From Paracraurococcus sp042666655 (GTDB taxonomy: Bacteria > Pseudomonadota > Alphaproteobacteria > Acetobacterales > Acetobacteraceae), in contig NZ_JBHTDE010000001.1 of assembly GCF_042666655.1 (NCBI RefSeq), positions 682,001-746,000 on the forward strand: a stretch of DNA of 64,000 nucleotides, in the 5' to 3' direction. Under the pieces are notes generated by a model. The model was not told where the DNA came from. It did not search any database and saw only the letters and a list, made by a program, of their open reading frames with translations. The position numbers and the translations under genes were made by a program. Below are positions 16,735 through 24,723 of this stretch, piece by piece. Each line of letters starts with the position of its first letter. Within the stretch, counting starts at the first letter, position 1.

Positions 16735-17937
16735 CTACTCCGCCGCCACCGGCCGCTTCACGCGCCGCTCGCCGACCAGCGCCATCGCCATGGTCGCCAC
16801 GATGAAGAAGACCGAGGCGGCGAAGACCAGCAACGGCTGGCCGTTGTCCATCAGGCTGCCGTAGAGGATCGGCCCCACCGTCCCGCCGATGTTGAAGCCG
16901 GTGGTGACGATGCCGAAGACCCGCCCGACCGCATCCGGCGGCGCCGCGGCGCGCACCAGCATGTCGCGCGACGGCATGATCATCCCCGACAGGAACCCGG
17001 CTGCGCCGAGCGCCGCGACCAGCGCCACCGGCCCGAGCGGCACCAGCCCGACGAGGGCCACCAGCGCCCCGGTCAGCCCGAAGCCGAGCGCCGCCACGTC
17101 GCCATGCCGGGTCGTGCGGTCGGCCACCACGCCGCCGGCCAGCACGCCGAAGGCGCTGAGCAGCATGAAGGCGCTGAGCGCCACGTTGGCCGCGGCGAAA
17201 TCCACCCCGCGCCCGTTGACCAGCGCGGCGACCGAGAAATTCTGCACGCCCCCCGTCGACAGGCTGAGCAGGGCGAAGAAGACGGTCAGCATGATGACGG
17301 CAGGCGTCAGCACGGACCCGCCCGCTGCCGTCGCCTTGGCCTTGGCGGCCGCCCGCGGCGCCGCGGCCGGGTCGCCCGCCAGGGCGAGCGGCAGCGCCAC
17401 CGCGGCGCCGATCGCACCGGCCGCGAACAGCGCCGCCGACAGCCCGCCATAGGCCGAGACGCCCAGCATCAGCGCCGGCGCCAGGGCGCCGCCGAGATAG
17501 CCGGAAAAGGTGTGGATGGAGAAGGCGCGGCCGATCCGCGCCTCGCCGATGCCGCGCGACAGCATCTCGTAGTCCGCCGGGTGGTAGACCGAATTGGCCA
17601 GGCCCAGCGCCGCGGCCGCGGCCAGCAGCATGGGGTAGGTCGGGAACAGGCCGAGTGCCACGAAGGCCGCCGCCCCCAGGGACAGCCCCGCCACCAGCAC
17701 CCGGCGCGAGCCGTATCGGTCCACCGCGAAGCCCATCGGCGCCTGGACCAGGCCGGAGACGATGTTGAACAGGGTCAGCGCCAGGCCGAGCTCGACGAAG
17801 CCGACGCCGAGCCGCGCCTGCAGCAGCGGGAACAGCGGCGGCAGCACCAGGATGTGCAGGTGGCTGACCAGATGCGCGGCGGAGACGAGGCCGAGCGTGC
17901 GGGTCTCGGCCGGGGTCCAGGCGCGTTGCCGGTCCAT
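16735..17937 (-). CDS. MFS transporter
   Basis: Major facilitator carrier of 400 residues with about twelve hydrophobic segments. The start is placed at the ATG at 17937 (MDRQRAWTPAETRTLGLVSA); longer readings add a non-membrane extension. The inter-helix motif appears as GFAVDRYGSRRVL after TM2, and a second-half copy is GVVADRTTRHGD. It resembles drug/metabolite exporters. It is transcribed in the same direction as the TRAP receptor gene upstream of it (128 bp), but the two transport systems are unrelated mechanistically. Its stop codon abuts the structured repeat. Confidence 0.88.
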   Translation of the reverse strand: MDRQRAWTPAETRTLGLVSAAHLVSHLHILVLPPLFPLLQARLGVGFVELGLALTLFNIVSGLVQAPMGFAVDRYGSRRVLVAGLSLGAAAFVALGLFPTYPMLLAAAAALGLANSVYHPADYEMLSRGIGEARIGRAFSIHTFSGYLGGALAPALMLGVSAYGGLSAALFAAGAIGAAVALPLALAGDPAAAPRAAAKAKATAAGGSVLTPAVIMLTVFFALLSLSTGGVQNFSVAALVNGRGVDFAAANVALSAFMLLSAFGVLAGGVVADRTTRHGDVAALGFGLTGALVALVGLVPLGPVALVAALGAAGFLSGMIMPSRDMLVRAAAPPDAVGRVFGIVTTGFNIGGTVGPILYGSLMDNGQPLLVFAASVFFIVATMAMALVGERRVKRPVAAE

Positions 17938-18064
17938 GCGGTGGCGTTCCCTCGATGATCTTGCCGGAGAGATGGGGCGTCCCGGCTTGGCTGCCAGGAT
18001 CGGCCAGGCGGCCCGGCTGGGGAAGTGGCCGGTTCCCGGGGCAGAGTCCCGCCCCGGGCATGGG

Positions 18065-19153
18065 TCAGCGCCGCAGCCGGCGGATCTGGTAGCTGTCGAA
18101 GGTGAATTCCGACAGCTGCAGCCACTGGTAGGCGTCCTGCTTGAAGGCGAGCATGTCGCGGAGGATCTCGGCATAGACCGGGTCGGCCTTCGCATACTCC
18201 TCGTGCATCTTCATGGTCTCGTCGTAGCAGGCGTCGAGCACGCTCTGCGGGAAGGCCCGCAACTGGGCCCCGCCGGCCACCAGGCGCTTCAGCGCCTGCG
18301 GGTTGACCGCGTCGTACTTGGCCAAGCCGAGCGAGGTGGTCGCCGCGGCGGCGGTCTGCAGGATGCTGCGCCAGGCCGGCGGCAGCTCCTCGTATTTCTG
18401 CTTGTTCACGAATAGCGAGAGGATGCCGGTGCCCTCCCACCAGCCGGGATAGTAGTAGTAGGGCGCAACCTTGTAGAGGCCGAGCTTCTCGTCGTCATAG
18501 GGGCCGATCCACTCGGCGGCGTCGATGGTCCCGCGCTCGAGCGAAGGGTAGATGTCGCCGGCGGCGATCTGCTGCGGCACCGAGCCGAGCCGGGAGAAGA
18601 CATGGCCGGCCAGCCCGCCGATGCGGAATTTCAGGCCCTTGAGGTCCTCGGGCGACTTGATCTCCTTGCGGAACCAGCCGCCCATCTGCGCCCCGGTGCT
18701 GGTCAGCGGCCAGCAGAGCACGTTGTGCTTGGCGTAGAGCAGGGTGTTGAGCTTGTCGTTGCCGCCCATCTCGTACAGCCAGGCCATCTGCTGCCGGCTG
18801 TTCAGCCCGAACAGCAGCACCGTGCCGAACATGAAGGCCGGGTCGGTGCCGATGGAATAGGACGACGCGGTGAAGCTGGCCTCGACGAAGCCCTTCGAGG
18901 TGGCGTCACGGGCTTCCAGCGCCGGGACGATCTCGCCCGGGGCGAAGATGCGGATGGTGAAGTCGCCGTCGGTCGCCTCGCTGACCATGCGGGCGAAGTT
19001 GGTCGCCGCGCCGTACAGCGTGTCCAGGTTGCGGGGAAAGCTGGAGGTGAGCCGCCAGGTGAGCTTGGCGCGGCCCTGGGCCAGCGCCGGCGTGGCGAGG
19101 CCGGTGGCGGCCGCCGGCAGCGCGGCGGCCTTCAGTACGGAGCGTCTGTCCAT
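18065..19153 (-). CDS. TRAP transporter periplasmic substrate-binding protein (DctP/TakP-like)
   Basis: Periplasmic receptor of 362 residues with a Tat-like signal (MDRRSVLKAAALPAAATG...ALA). The mature part has the TRAP fold features WRLTSSFP near the N-terminus, the carboxylate-binding region KFRIGGLAGHVF with its conserved Arg, and KVAPYYYYPGWWEGTG, which is typical of the TakP/2-keto-acid-binding group. No DctQ or DctM membrane subunits are adjacent, so it is an orphan receptor in this window. Substrates are likely organic or keto acids by family. Confidence 0.92.
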   Translation of the reverse strand: MDRRSVLKAAALPAAATGLATPALAQGRAKLTWRLTSSFPRNLDTLYGAATNFARMVSEATDGDFTIRIFAPGEIVPALEARDATSKGFVEASFTASSYSIGTDPAFMFGTVLLFGLNSRQQMAWLYEMGGNDKLNTLLYAKHNVLCWPLTSTGAQMGGWFRKEIKSPEDLKGLKFRIGGLAGHVFSRLGSVPQQIAAGDIYPSLERGTIDAAEWIGPYDDEKLGLYKVAPYYYYPGWWEGTGILSLFVNKQKYEELPPAWRSILQTAAAATTSLGLAKYDAVNPQALKRLVAGGAQLRAFPQSVLDACYDETMKMHEEYAKADPVYAEILRDMLAFKQDAYQWLQLSEFTFDSYQIRRLRR

Positions 19154-19261
19154 GGCTCGGTCCCTTCCCGGATGGGCGTCTTCGCGCGCCCATCACGCGG
19201 GGAGGCTAGCGCGGCGACCGGCAGCGGCGATACCCTCGGCCGACCGGACCGGAGTTCCCCC

Positions 19262-20647
19262 ATGCGCCCGAACAGCCTGCACGCCGCCGACCTCGCCCAT
19301 ATGGTCCACCAGCAGACGGATCTCGGCGCGCATGCCAATGACGGCGCGGTGCTGATCGCCCGCGGCGAGGGCGTGCATGTCTGGGACACCGAAGGGAAGG
19401 AATACATCGAGGCGATGGCCGGCCTCTGGTGCGCCAGCCTCGGCTTTTCGGAGAAGCGCCTGGCGGATGCCGCCTACAGGCAGTTGCTGACCCTGCCCTA
19501 CTACCACACCTTCTTCCAGAAGGGGCACGAGCCGAGCGTCCGGCTGGCGGAAGAGCTGACCGCGATCGCGCCCCCGGGCCTCAACCACGCGATGTTCCAG
19601 TGCAGCGGGTCGGAGGCGAACGATGCCGCGATCAAGCTGGCCTGGTACTATTTCAACGTCACCGGCCGCCCGGCGAAGAAGAAGATCATCGGCCGGATCC
19701 GCGGCTACCACGGCAATACCGTGGCGACCGCGTCGCTGTCGGGCCAGCCGCACATGCAGGCGGATTTCGACCTGCCGCTGGGCGACCGCTTCCTGCACGT
19801 CTCGAACCCGAATTTCTATCGCGCCGGCCTGCCCGGGGAAACGGAGGAGGAATTCAGCGCCCGCATGGCGGCCGAACTCCAGGCGCTGATCGACCGCGAG
19901 GGGGCCGACACCATCGCCGCCTTCTTCGCCGAACCCGTGCAGGGCGGGGGCGGCGCCATCACGCCCCCGCGCGGCTATTTCGAGGCGATCCAGCCGATCC
20001 TGAAGCGCGCCGGGATCCTCTTCGTCGCCGACGAGGTGATCTGCGGCTTCGGCCGCACCGGGCATTACTGGGGCTGCGAGACCTACGGCATCGAGCCCGA
20101 CATGCTGAGCTGCGCCAAGCAGCTCACGGCGGCCTACCAGCCGCTCTCGGCGCTGCTGATCTCGGACCCCATCCATGCCGCGCTGCTGGAGGGCAGCAAG
20201 CGCAACGGCAGCTTCGGCCATGGCTATACCTATGGCGGCCACCCGGTCGCCTGCGCCGTGGCGCTGGAGACGCTGGCGATCTACGAGGAGCGCGACATGG
20301 TCGGCCATGTCCAGGCCGTCTCGCCCGCCTTCCTCGGCGGGCTCGGCGCACTGCGCGACCACCCGCTGGTCGGCGATGTCCGCGGCGTCGGCCTCATCGC
20401 CGGGGTCGAGCTGATGGCCGACAAGGACGCGCGCGAGCCTTTCCCCGCCGGCGCCAAGGTCGGCCTGCTGGTGCAGGAGAAGTGCCACGAGGCTGGGCTC
20501 ATCGTCCGCGCCATCGGCGACCGCATCGCCTTCACCCCGCCGCTGATCATCACCGCGGCCGAGATCGGCGAGATGTGCGCCCGCTTCCGCGCCGGGCTCG
20601 ACGCCGCCTGGGCCGAGCTGCGGGAGCGCCGGCTGGCCGCCGAATAG
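19262..20647 (+). CDS. class III (omega) aminotransferase, PLP-dependent
   Basis: 461-residue fold-type I transaminase. Landmarks: QCSGSEANDAAIKLAW (cofactor phosphate contact), RGYHGNTVATASLSG, the FVADEVICGFGRTG aspartate block and the Schiff-base Lys in LSCAKQLTAAYQPLSA. It resembles the pyruvate-dependent omega-transaminases that act on amines, beta-alanine or putrescine. The start at 19262 follows the TRAP receptor gene divergently (108 bp). A cyclase-family hydrolase lies downstream in the same direction, possibly a separate transcription unit because a hairpin intervenes. Confidence 0.94.
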   Translation: MRPNSLHAADLAHMVHQQTDLGAHANDGAVLIARGEGVHVWDTEGKEYIEAMAGLWCASLGFSEKRLADAAYRQLLTLPYYHTFFQKGHEPSVRLAEELTAIAPPGLNHAMFQCSGSEANDAAIKLAWYYFNVTGRPAKKKIIGRIRGYHGNTVATASLSGQPHMQADFDLPLGDRFLHVSNPNFYRAGLPGETEEEFSARMAAELQALIDREGADTIAAFFAEPVQGGGGAITPPRGYFEAIQPILKRAGILFVADEVICGFGRTGHYWGCETYGIEPDMLSCAKQLTAAYQPLSALLISDPIHAALLEGSKRNGSFGHGYTYGGHPVACAVALETLAIYEERDMVGHVQAVSPAFLGGLGALRDHPLVGDVRGVGLIAGVELMADKDAREPFPAGAKVGLLVQEKCHEAGLIVRAIGDRIAFTPPLIITAAEIGEMCARFRAGLDAAWAELRERRLAAE

Positions 20648-20655
20648 GCGGGATC

Positions 20656-20676
20656 AGAAAGCTTCGCTTTTCTTCT
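20656..20676 (+). terminator. short hairpin with T-rich tail after the aminotransferase
   Basis: AGAAAGC (20656-20662), loop TTC, then GCTTTTCTTCT. The core AAAGC/GCTTT stem is short, but the T-rich downstream strand fits a weak intrinsic terminator. Confidence 0.45.
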
Positions 20677-20732
20677 CATCGGCTCCCGGCCTAGCCTTCG
20701 CAGGTCGGAACAAGACGACGGAGGAAACGCGA

Positions 20733-21752
20733 ATGCGGATGACGATCACGGCGGCCGTGGCTGGCCTCGCCCTGCTGCCCTGGCTCGGCCAGGGGACGGT
20801 CAAGGCGCACCAGCCGGGCGACCATGCCCCGACGCAGCTGGCCCAGGCGCAGCCCGCGCCGGCGGCGCCGCCCGCCGGCAACTGGTACCCCTCGAAATAC
20901 GGCGCCGACGACCAGATCGGCGCGATGAACCTGCTGACCCCGCAGAAGGTGCTGGAAGCCGCGAAGCTCGTGACCCGCGGCCAGGTCTACCGGCTGGGCG
21001 TGCCGGTCGGGCGGGAGACGCCGGCCTTCCCGCCGCGCAGCGCCGCGGTCACCGTCATGATGCCGGACCAGTTTGGCGGTGCCATCGTGCCGTCCGAGAA
21101 CAAGATGTCCTACGTGGACGACATGTTCAGCGGCTGGCTCGGCGTCGGCAGCCAGCTCGACAGCTTCGCCCATCTCGGCATCGACAACGTCTTCTACAAC
21201 GGCAACAAGGCGGCCGACTTCATCCGCACCACCGGCGTCACCAAGCTCGGCGTCGAGGGCATCCCGCCGATGGTGACCCGCGGCGTGCTGGTCGACATGG
21301 CGCGCGCCCGCGGCAAGCCGATGCTGGCGGAGGGCGAGATCATCGGCGCCGACGATCTGCGCGCGGCGATGCAGGCGCAGGGCGTCACGGTCCGGCAGGG
21401 CGACGTCATCCTGATCCACACCGGCTGGGTGGGCCTGCTGGAATCCGACCCGGCCCGCTTCGGCAAGGGCGAGCCGGGCATCGACCTCGGCGCCGCGGAA
21501 TTCCTCGCCGGGCTCGGCGTGGTCGCGGTGGGCGCCGATACCTGGGGCGTGGAGGCGGTGCCCTTCAAGAATCCCAACCGGGTCTGGGAAGGCCACCAGC
21601 ACCTGTTGGCGAAGAACGGCGTCCACATCCTCGAGGTGATGGACACGCGGGGCTTGGCCCGCGACCAGGCGACCGAGTTCCTATTCGTGCTGGGCCAGCC
21701 GCTGTTCAAGGGCGCGGTGCAGTCGATGATCAACCCGATCGCTATCCGCTGA
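20733..21752 (+). CDS. exported cyclase-family metal-dependent hydrolase
   Basis: 339-residue protein with an N-terminal signal (TITAAVAGLALLPWLG...KAHQ) and the fold of the cyclase/kynurenine formamidase superfamily. Metal-site elements are GSQLDSFAHLGID (about residue 137 onward) in place of the usual HxGTHxD, and the conserved VILIHTGWVG strand. The replacement of the first His by Ser is seen in the larger cyclase subgroup of roughly 300 residues, so activity may persist with altered metal binding. It has a good ribosome-binding site (GGAGGAAA). The substrate is unknown, and export to the periplasm is notable for a family that is mostly cytoplasmic. Confidence 0.85.
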   Translation: MRMTITAAVAGLALLPWLGQGTVKAHQPGDHAPTQLAQAQPAPAAPPAGNWYPSKYGADDQIGAMNLLTPQKVLEAAKLVTRGQVYRLGVPVGRETPAFPPRSAAVTVMMPDQFGGAIVPSENKMSYVDDMFSGWLGVGSQLDSFAHLGIDNVFYNGNKAADFIRTTGVTKLGVEGIPPMVTRGVLVDMARARGKPMLAEGEIIGADDLRAAMQAQGVTVRQGDVILIHTGWVGLLESDPARFGKGEPGIDLGAAEFLAGLGVVAVGADTWGVEAVPFKNPNRVWEGHQHLLAKNGVHILEVMDTRGLARDQATEFLFVLGQPLFKGAVQSMINPIAIR

Positions 21753-21775
21753 GCCCTGCTGCCGGGGGCCGGTCC

Positions 21776-22321
21776 TCAGCCGCGCCCCAGCAGCATCCGC
21801 CGCAGCACTGCGTCGCGCAGCACCAAGTGGTGCCAGAGCGCGGCGGCGACATCGGCCGCCACCGCCAGCAGCAGGCGGTTAGCCAGGACCTCGTGCGCCT
21901 CGCCCCAGACGCGGCCGAAGGGCGGGGTGAAGGGCGGCGGCATGGGGATGAGCCCGAACGGCGCGAGGGGCCGGCCGCGCACCCAGCGGTCGAGGACGCC
22001 GCTGAGCGGCACCGCGAGCGTCGGGGCATAGAGCGTGACATCTGCCGGGTGGACGGCCCGCGCCTGCCAGGCCGGGGTCCCCGGCGGGTCCGGCGGCGCC
22101 GGGTTCACGGCCCGCCGGTACAGCCGCAGCAGCGACAGCCCGATCACCGGCGCGTCGAGCCCGGCATGCCGGTCGAGCCCCGCCTGCCGCGCCGGCCCGC
22201 GCGGCAGCAGGTCCTCCATGAAGTTGCCGAGCAACCAGGCGGCCGCGACCAGCCCGGCGATGCCCCAGTGCAGCAGGCGGGCCGGGATGCCGTGGCCCGT
22301 CGGCGTGTCGCGGATTGCCAT
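21776..22321 (-). CDS. cytochrome b561-family membrane protein
   Basis: 181-residue protein with four probable membrane spans and His residues in the b561 pattern (RLLHWGIAG in TM1, VHPADVTLYA, AHEVLANRLL and LWHHLVLRD in the last span). The family shuttles electrons between quinol and periplasmic partners. The second span reads GLDAPVIGLSLLRLYRR, in which the LRLxxR signature is kept. It is the last gene of a leftward group of three (GT39, DedA, b561). A cytochrome b partner is not obvious. Confidence 0.85.
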   Translation of the reverse strand: MAIRDTPTGHGIPARLLHWGIAGLVAAAWLLGNFMEDLLPRGPARQAGLDRHAGLDAPVIGLSLLRLYRRAVNPAPPDPPGTPAWQARAVHPADVTLYAPTLAVPLSGVLDRWVRGRPLAPFGLIPMPPPFTPPFGRVWGEAHEVLANRLLLAVAADVAAALWHHLVLRDAVLRRMLLGRG

Positions 22322-22376
22322 GCGGCGCAGGCCGCGCCCGTTGGGCGGCGGCGTCCTTGCGCTGGCGCAAGGACGG

Positions 22377-22973
22377 CTATCTCCGCCGCGCCTTCCAGAC
22401 CTGCCAACCGACCAGGGCGACGACGCATAGCGCGAGGCCCGCCCCGATCGGCCCGGCCCAGTATTCCACGAGGTGGAAGCTGTCCTGCAGCAGGTAGCCG
22501 GCGAGCGCGAGCCCGCCGGTCCAGATCGCCGTCCCGACCGCGGTCCAGATGTAGAAGACGCTGCGCGGCAGGGCGACCAGCCCGGCCGGGATGGAGATGC
22601 CGGTGCGCAGCCCCGGCATCATCCGGCCGATGCAGACCGCGGCGGGCCCGTTTCGCCGCAGCGCCGCCTCGGCCTGGCCGATCTCCTCCCGCCCCAGCCG
22701 GGTGAAGCGGTGCAGCCGGTCGATGATGCGGTACATCCGTTCGGTGCCGAAGGCGCGGGCGAGCTCGAACCACACCGCATTGCCGGCCAGCGAGCCGGCG
22801 AGGCCGGCCAGGATCACCCCGGGCAGGGACATCTGCCCGCGTGCCGCGGCGACGCCCGCCAGCGGGATCACCATCTCGGATGGCAAGGGCGGGAACAGGT
22901 TCTCCGCCAGCATCAGGGCGAAGACGCCGAGCAACCCGCCCGCGGCGACGAGGTCGGTGAGCCAGTCGATCAT
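22377..22973 (-). CDS. DedA family membrane protein
   Basis: 198-residue inner-membrane protein of the DedA/SNARE-associated family, implicated in flipping of undecaprenyl phosphate and phospholipid. Family marks are the N-terminal ENLFPPLPSEMVIPLAG, the internal GxxxG-rich span with AGNAVWFELARAFG and the RMMPGLRTGISIPAGL motif, whose Arg residues are functionally important in characterised members. It starts 10 bp after the upstream glycosyltransferase gene ends, so the pair is probably co-transcribed. A link through polyprenyl-phosphate carriers is plausible. Confidence 0.93.
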   Translation of the reverse strand: MIDWLTDLVAAGGLLGVFALMLAENLFPPLPSEMVIPLAGVAAARGQMSLPGVILAGLAGSLAGNAVWFELARAFGTERMYRIIDRLHRFTRLGREEIGQAEAALRRNGPAAVCIGRMMPGLRTGISIPAGLVALPRSVFYIWTAVGTAIWTGGLALAGYLLQDSFHLVEYWAGPIGAGLALCVVALVGWQVWKARRR

Positions 22974-22983
22974 GCGGCCTCGA

Positions 22984-24672
22984 TCATGCGGCGCGGCGGA
23001 ACAGCATCAGCGTCACCCAGCGGCCGCGGGTGTAGTTGAAGCCGGTGACCTGGCCGATCTCCTGCAAGGGCAGCGCCAGGGTCGCGGCCTCGTGCTGGAA
23101 GTCGCGCTCCGCCCGATCGCCGACCGCCACCACCCGGCCCGGCCCACCGGCGAGGAAGCGGGCGGCATCCCCCCCGGTGCGCAGCAGGCTGGTCTCCCCG
23201 CCCACCGCGAACAGCACCGAGGGCTCGGAATGGCTGGTGATGCCGAAATCGCGGGAGGCCAGGCCCGGCGCCTTCGCCTCCAGCACCGCGGCCAGGCGCG
23301 GCGCGATCCACAACGGCTCGAGCCGCGGCGCCACGGCTTCCAGCACCACCGCATAGAGCGGCACCGCGAGCAGCGCGCCGAGCAGCCCGGCCCGGCCCCA
23401 GGCGCCGCTCCAGGCGGCGCGGGCCACCACCCAGACCAGCGCCGCGCCCAGCGGCAGCAGCAGCAGCGCCGGCCCGAAGATTTCGCGCAGCAGGAACCAG
23501 CCGGCCGCTTGCGCCGCCAGCGCCAGGCCGAGCGCGGCCAGGGCCAGCGCCGCGAGGGCGAACCAGCGCCACCAGCGGGCTGGTCGGCGGCGGAGCGGGT
23601 CCATCGCCCAGGCGGCGCCCAGCAGCATCAGCGCCGGGTACATCGGCATGGTGTAGTGCGGCAGCTTGGTCGAGACCGCCTCGAAGACCAGCCAGGAAGG
23701 CACGATCCAGGCCAGCAGGAAGCGGGTCGGCGGGTTCAGCCGGTCGCGCCAGGCGGTCGGCAGGGCACAGAGCACGATCCAGGCGCCGGGGAAGGCGGCG
23801 ATGCCGAAGGTCAGCAGGTAGAAGCCGGGCGGGCCGCCATGCTTCTCCTCCCCGCTGCCGATCTTCGACAGCATGTCGCCGCCCACCGCCTGCTCGAAGA
23901 AGCGGCCCTCGGTGGCGATGCCGATGGCGACGAACCAGGGCGCCGCGGCGGCGACCATCAGCGGCAGGCCCCAGCCCGGGCGCAGGGCGCGCAGCCAGGG
24001 CGCCCGCTTGTCGATGACCGCCAGGGTGATGCCGGCCAGCAGCGGCACCATCGGCCCGACCGGGCCCTTCAGCAGGATGCTGGCCCCCAGCACCAGCCAG
24101 AAGCCGGCCGCCTGGCGGGCGGTGAAATGCTCCGGCCGCAGATAGGCCTGGGCGAAGATCCCCATGGCGGCGGCGACGCTCGCCAGCAGCGCGGCGTCGG
24201 TCTTGGCGATATGCGCCTCCGCCACCAGCACCAGGCAGGAGGCCAGCATGGCGGCGCCGAGGAAGGCCGCCCGCCGGCCGACCAGCGACCGCCCCCAGTG
24301 GAAGGTCGCCAGCACGGCCAGGATGCCGCCCAGCAGGCTCGGCAGCCGGTAGGCCCAGATGTCTTGGCGGGTGCCGAGATGCGCGGCCTCCACCAGGTGG
24401 ACGGAGGCCGCCTGCAGCCAGTGGATGCCGGCCGGCTTCTTGTTGCGCTCCTCCGCCCCGACCCGGAGCCGGACATAGTCGCCGCTGTCCAGCATCTGCT
24501 TCGTCGCCTGGGCAAAGCGGGCCTCGTCGCGGTCGGTCGCCGGCAGGGTGAAGAAGCCCGGCAGCCACAACAGCAGGCAGAGCAAGACCAGCGCCAGGCG
24601 CGGCCGGCGCAGCAAGGCCTCCGGCAGGGCGCCGAGGGAAGGGTCGGTACGGGACGGCACCAGGAGATCCAT
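22984..24672 (-). CDS. GT39/ArnT-like polyprenyl-phosphate-sugar glycosyltransferase
   Basis: 562-residue integral membrane transferase with about ten or more hydrophobic spans. The first loop carries ATDRDEARFAQATKQML, the acidic DExRxA-type motif of the PMT_2/ArnT group, followed by NKKPAGIHWLQ, another signature of these enzymes. They move a sugar from a lipid carrier to lipid A, protein or a glycan. I chose the ATG at 24672; an in-frame ATG at 24690 is also possible. It lies directly upstream of dedA and is divergent from the methyltransferase gene (51 bp). Confidence 0.9.
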   Translation of the reverse strand: MDLLVPSRTDPSLGALPEALLRRPRLALVLLCLLLWLPGFFTLPATDRDEARFAQATKQMLDSGDYVRLRVGAEERNKKPAGIHWLQAASVHLVEAAHLGTRQDIWAYRLPSLLGGILAVLATFHWGRSLVGRRAAFLGAAMLASCLVLVAEAHIAKTDAALLASVAAAMGIFAQAYLRPEHFTARQAAGFWLVLGASILLKGPVGPMVPLLAGITLAVIDKRAPWLRALRPGWGLPLMVAAAAPWFVAIGIATEGRFFEQAVGGDMLSKIGSGEEKHGGPPGFYLLTFGIAAFPGAWIVLCALPTAWRDRLNPPTRFLLAWIVPSWLVFEAVSTKLPHYTMPMYPALMLLGAAWAMDPLRRRPARWWRWFALAALALAALGLALAAQAAGWFLLREIFGPALLLLPLGAALVWVVARAAWSGAWGRAGLLGALLAVPLYAVVLEAVAPRLEPLWIAPRLAAVLEAKAPGLASRDFGITSHSEPSVLFAVGGETSLLRTGGDAARFLAGGPGRVVAVGDRAERDFQHEAATLALPLQEIGQVTGFNYTRGRWVTLMLFRRAA

Positions 24673-24723
24673 GGGCGCGCGGACTAGCATGGGCGGCGCG
24701 CGGGGGCCATAAACCCCGGCTTC

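Noticed and set aside
22591..24687. 698-codon plus-strand frame across dedA and GT39
   Set aside because: Low-complexity Gln/Arg/Gly-rich translation opposite two well-supported membrane protein genes.
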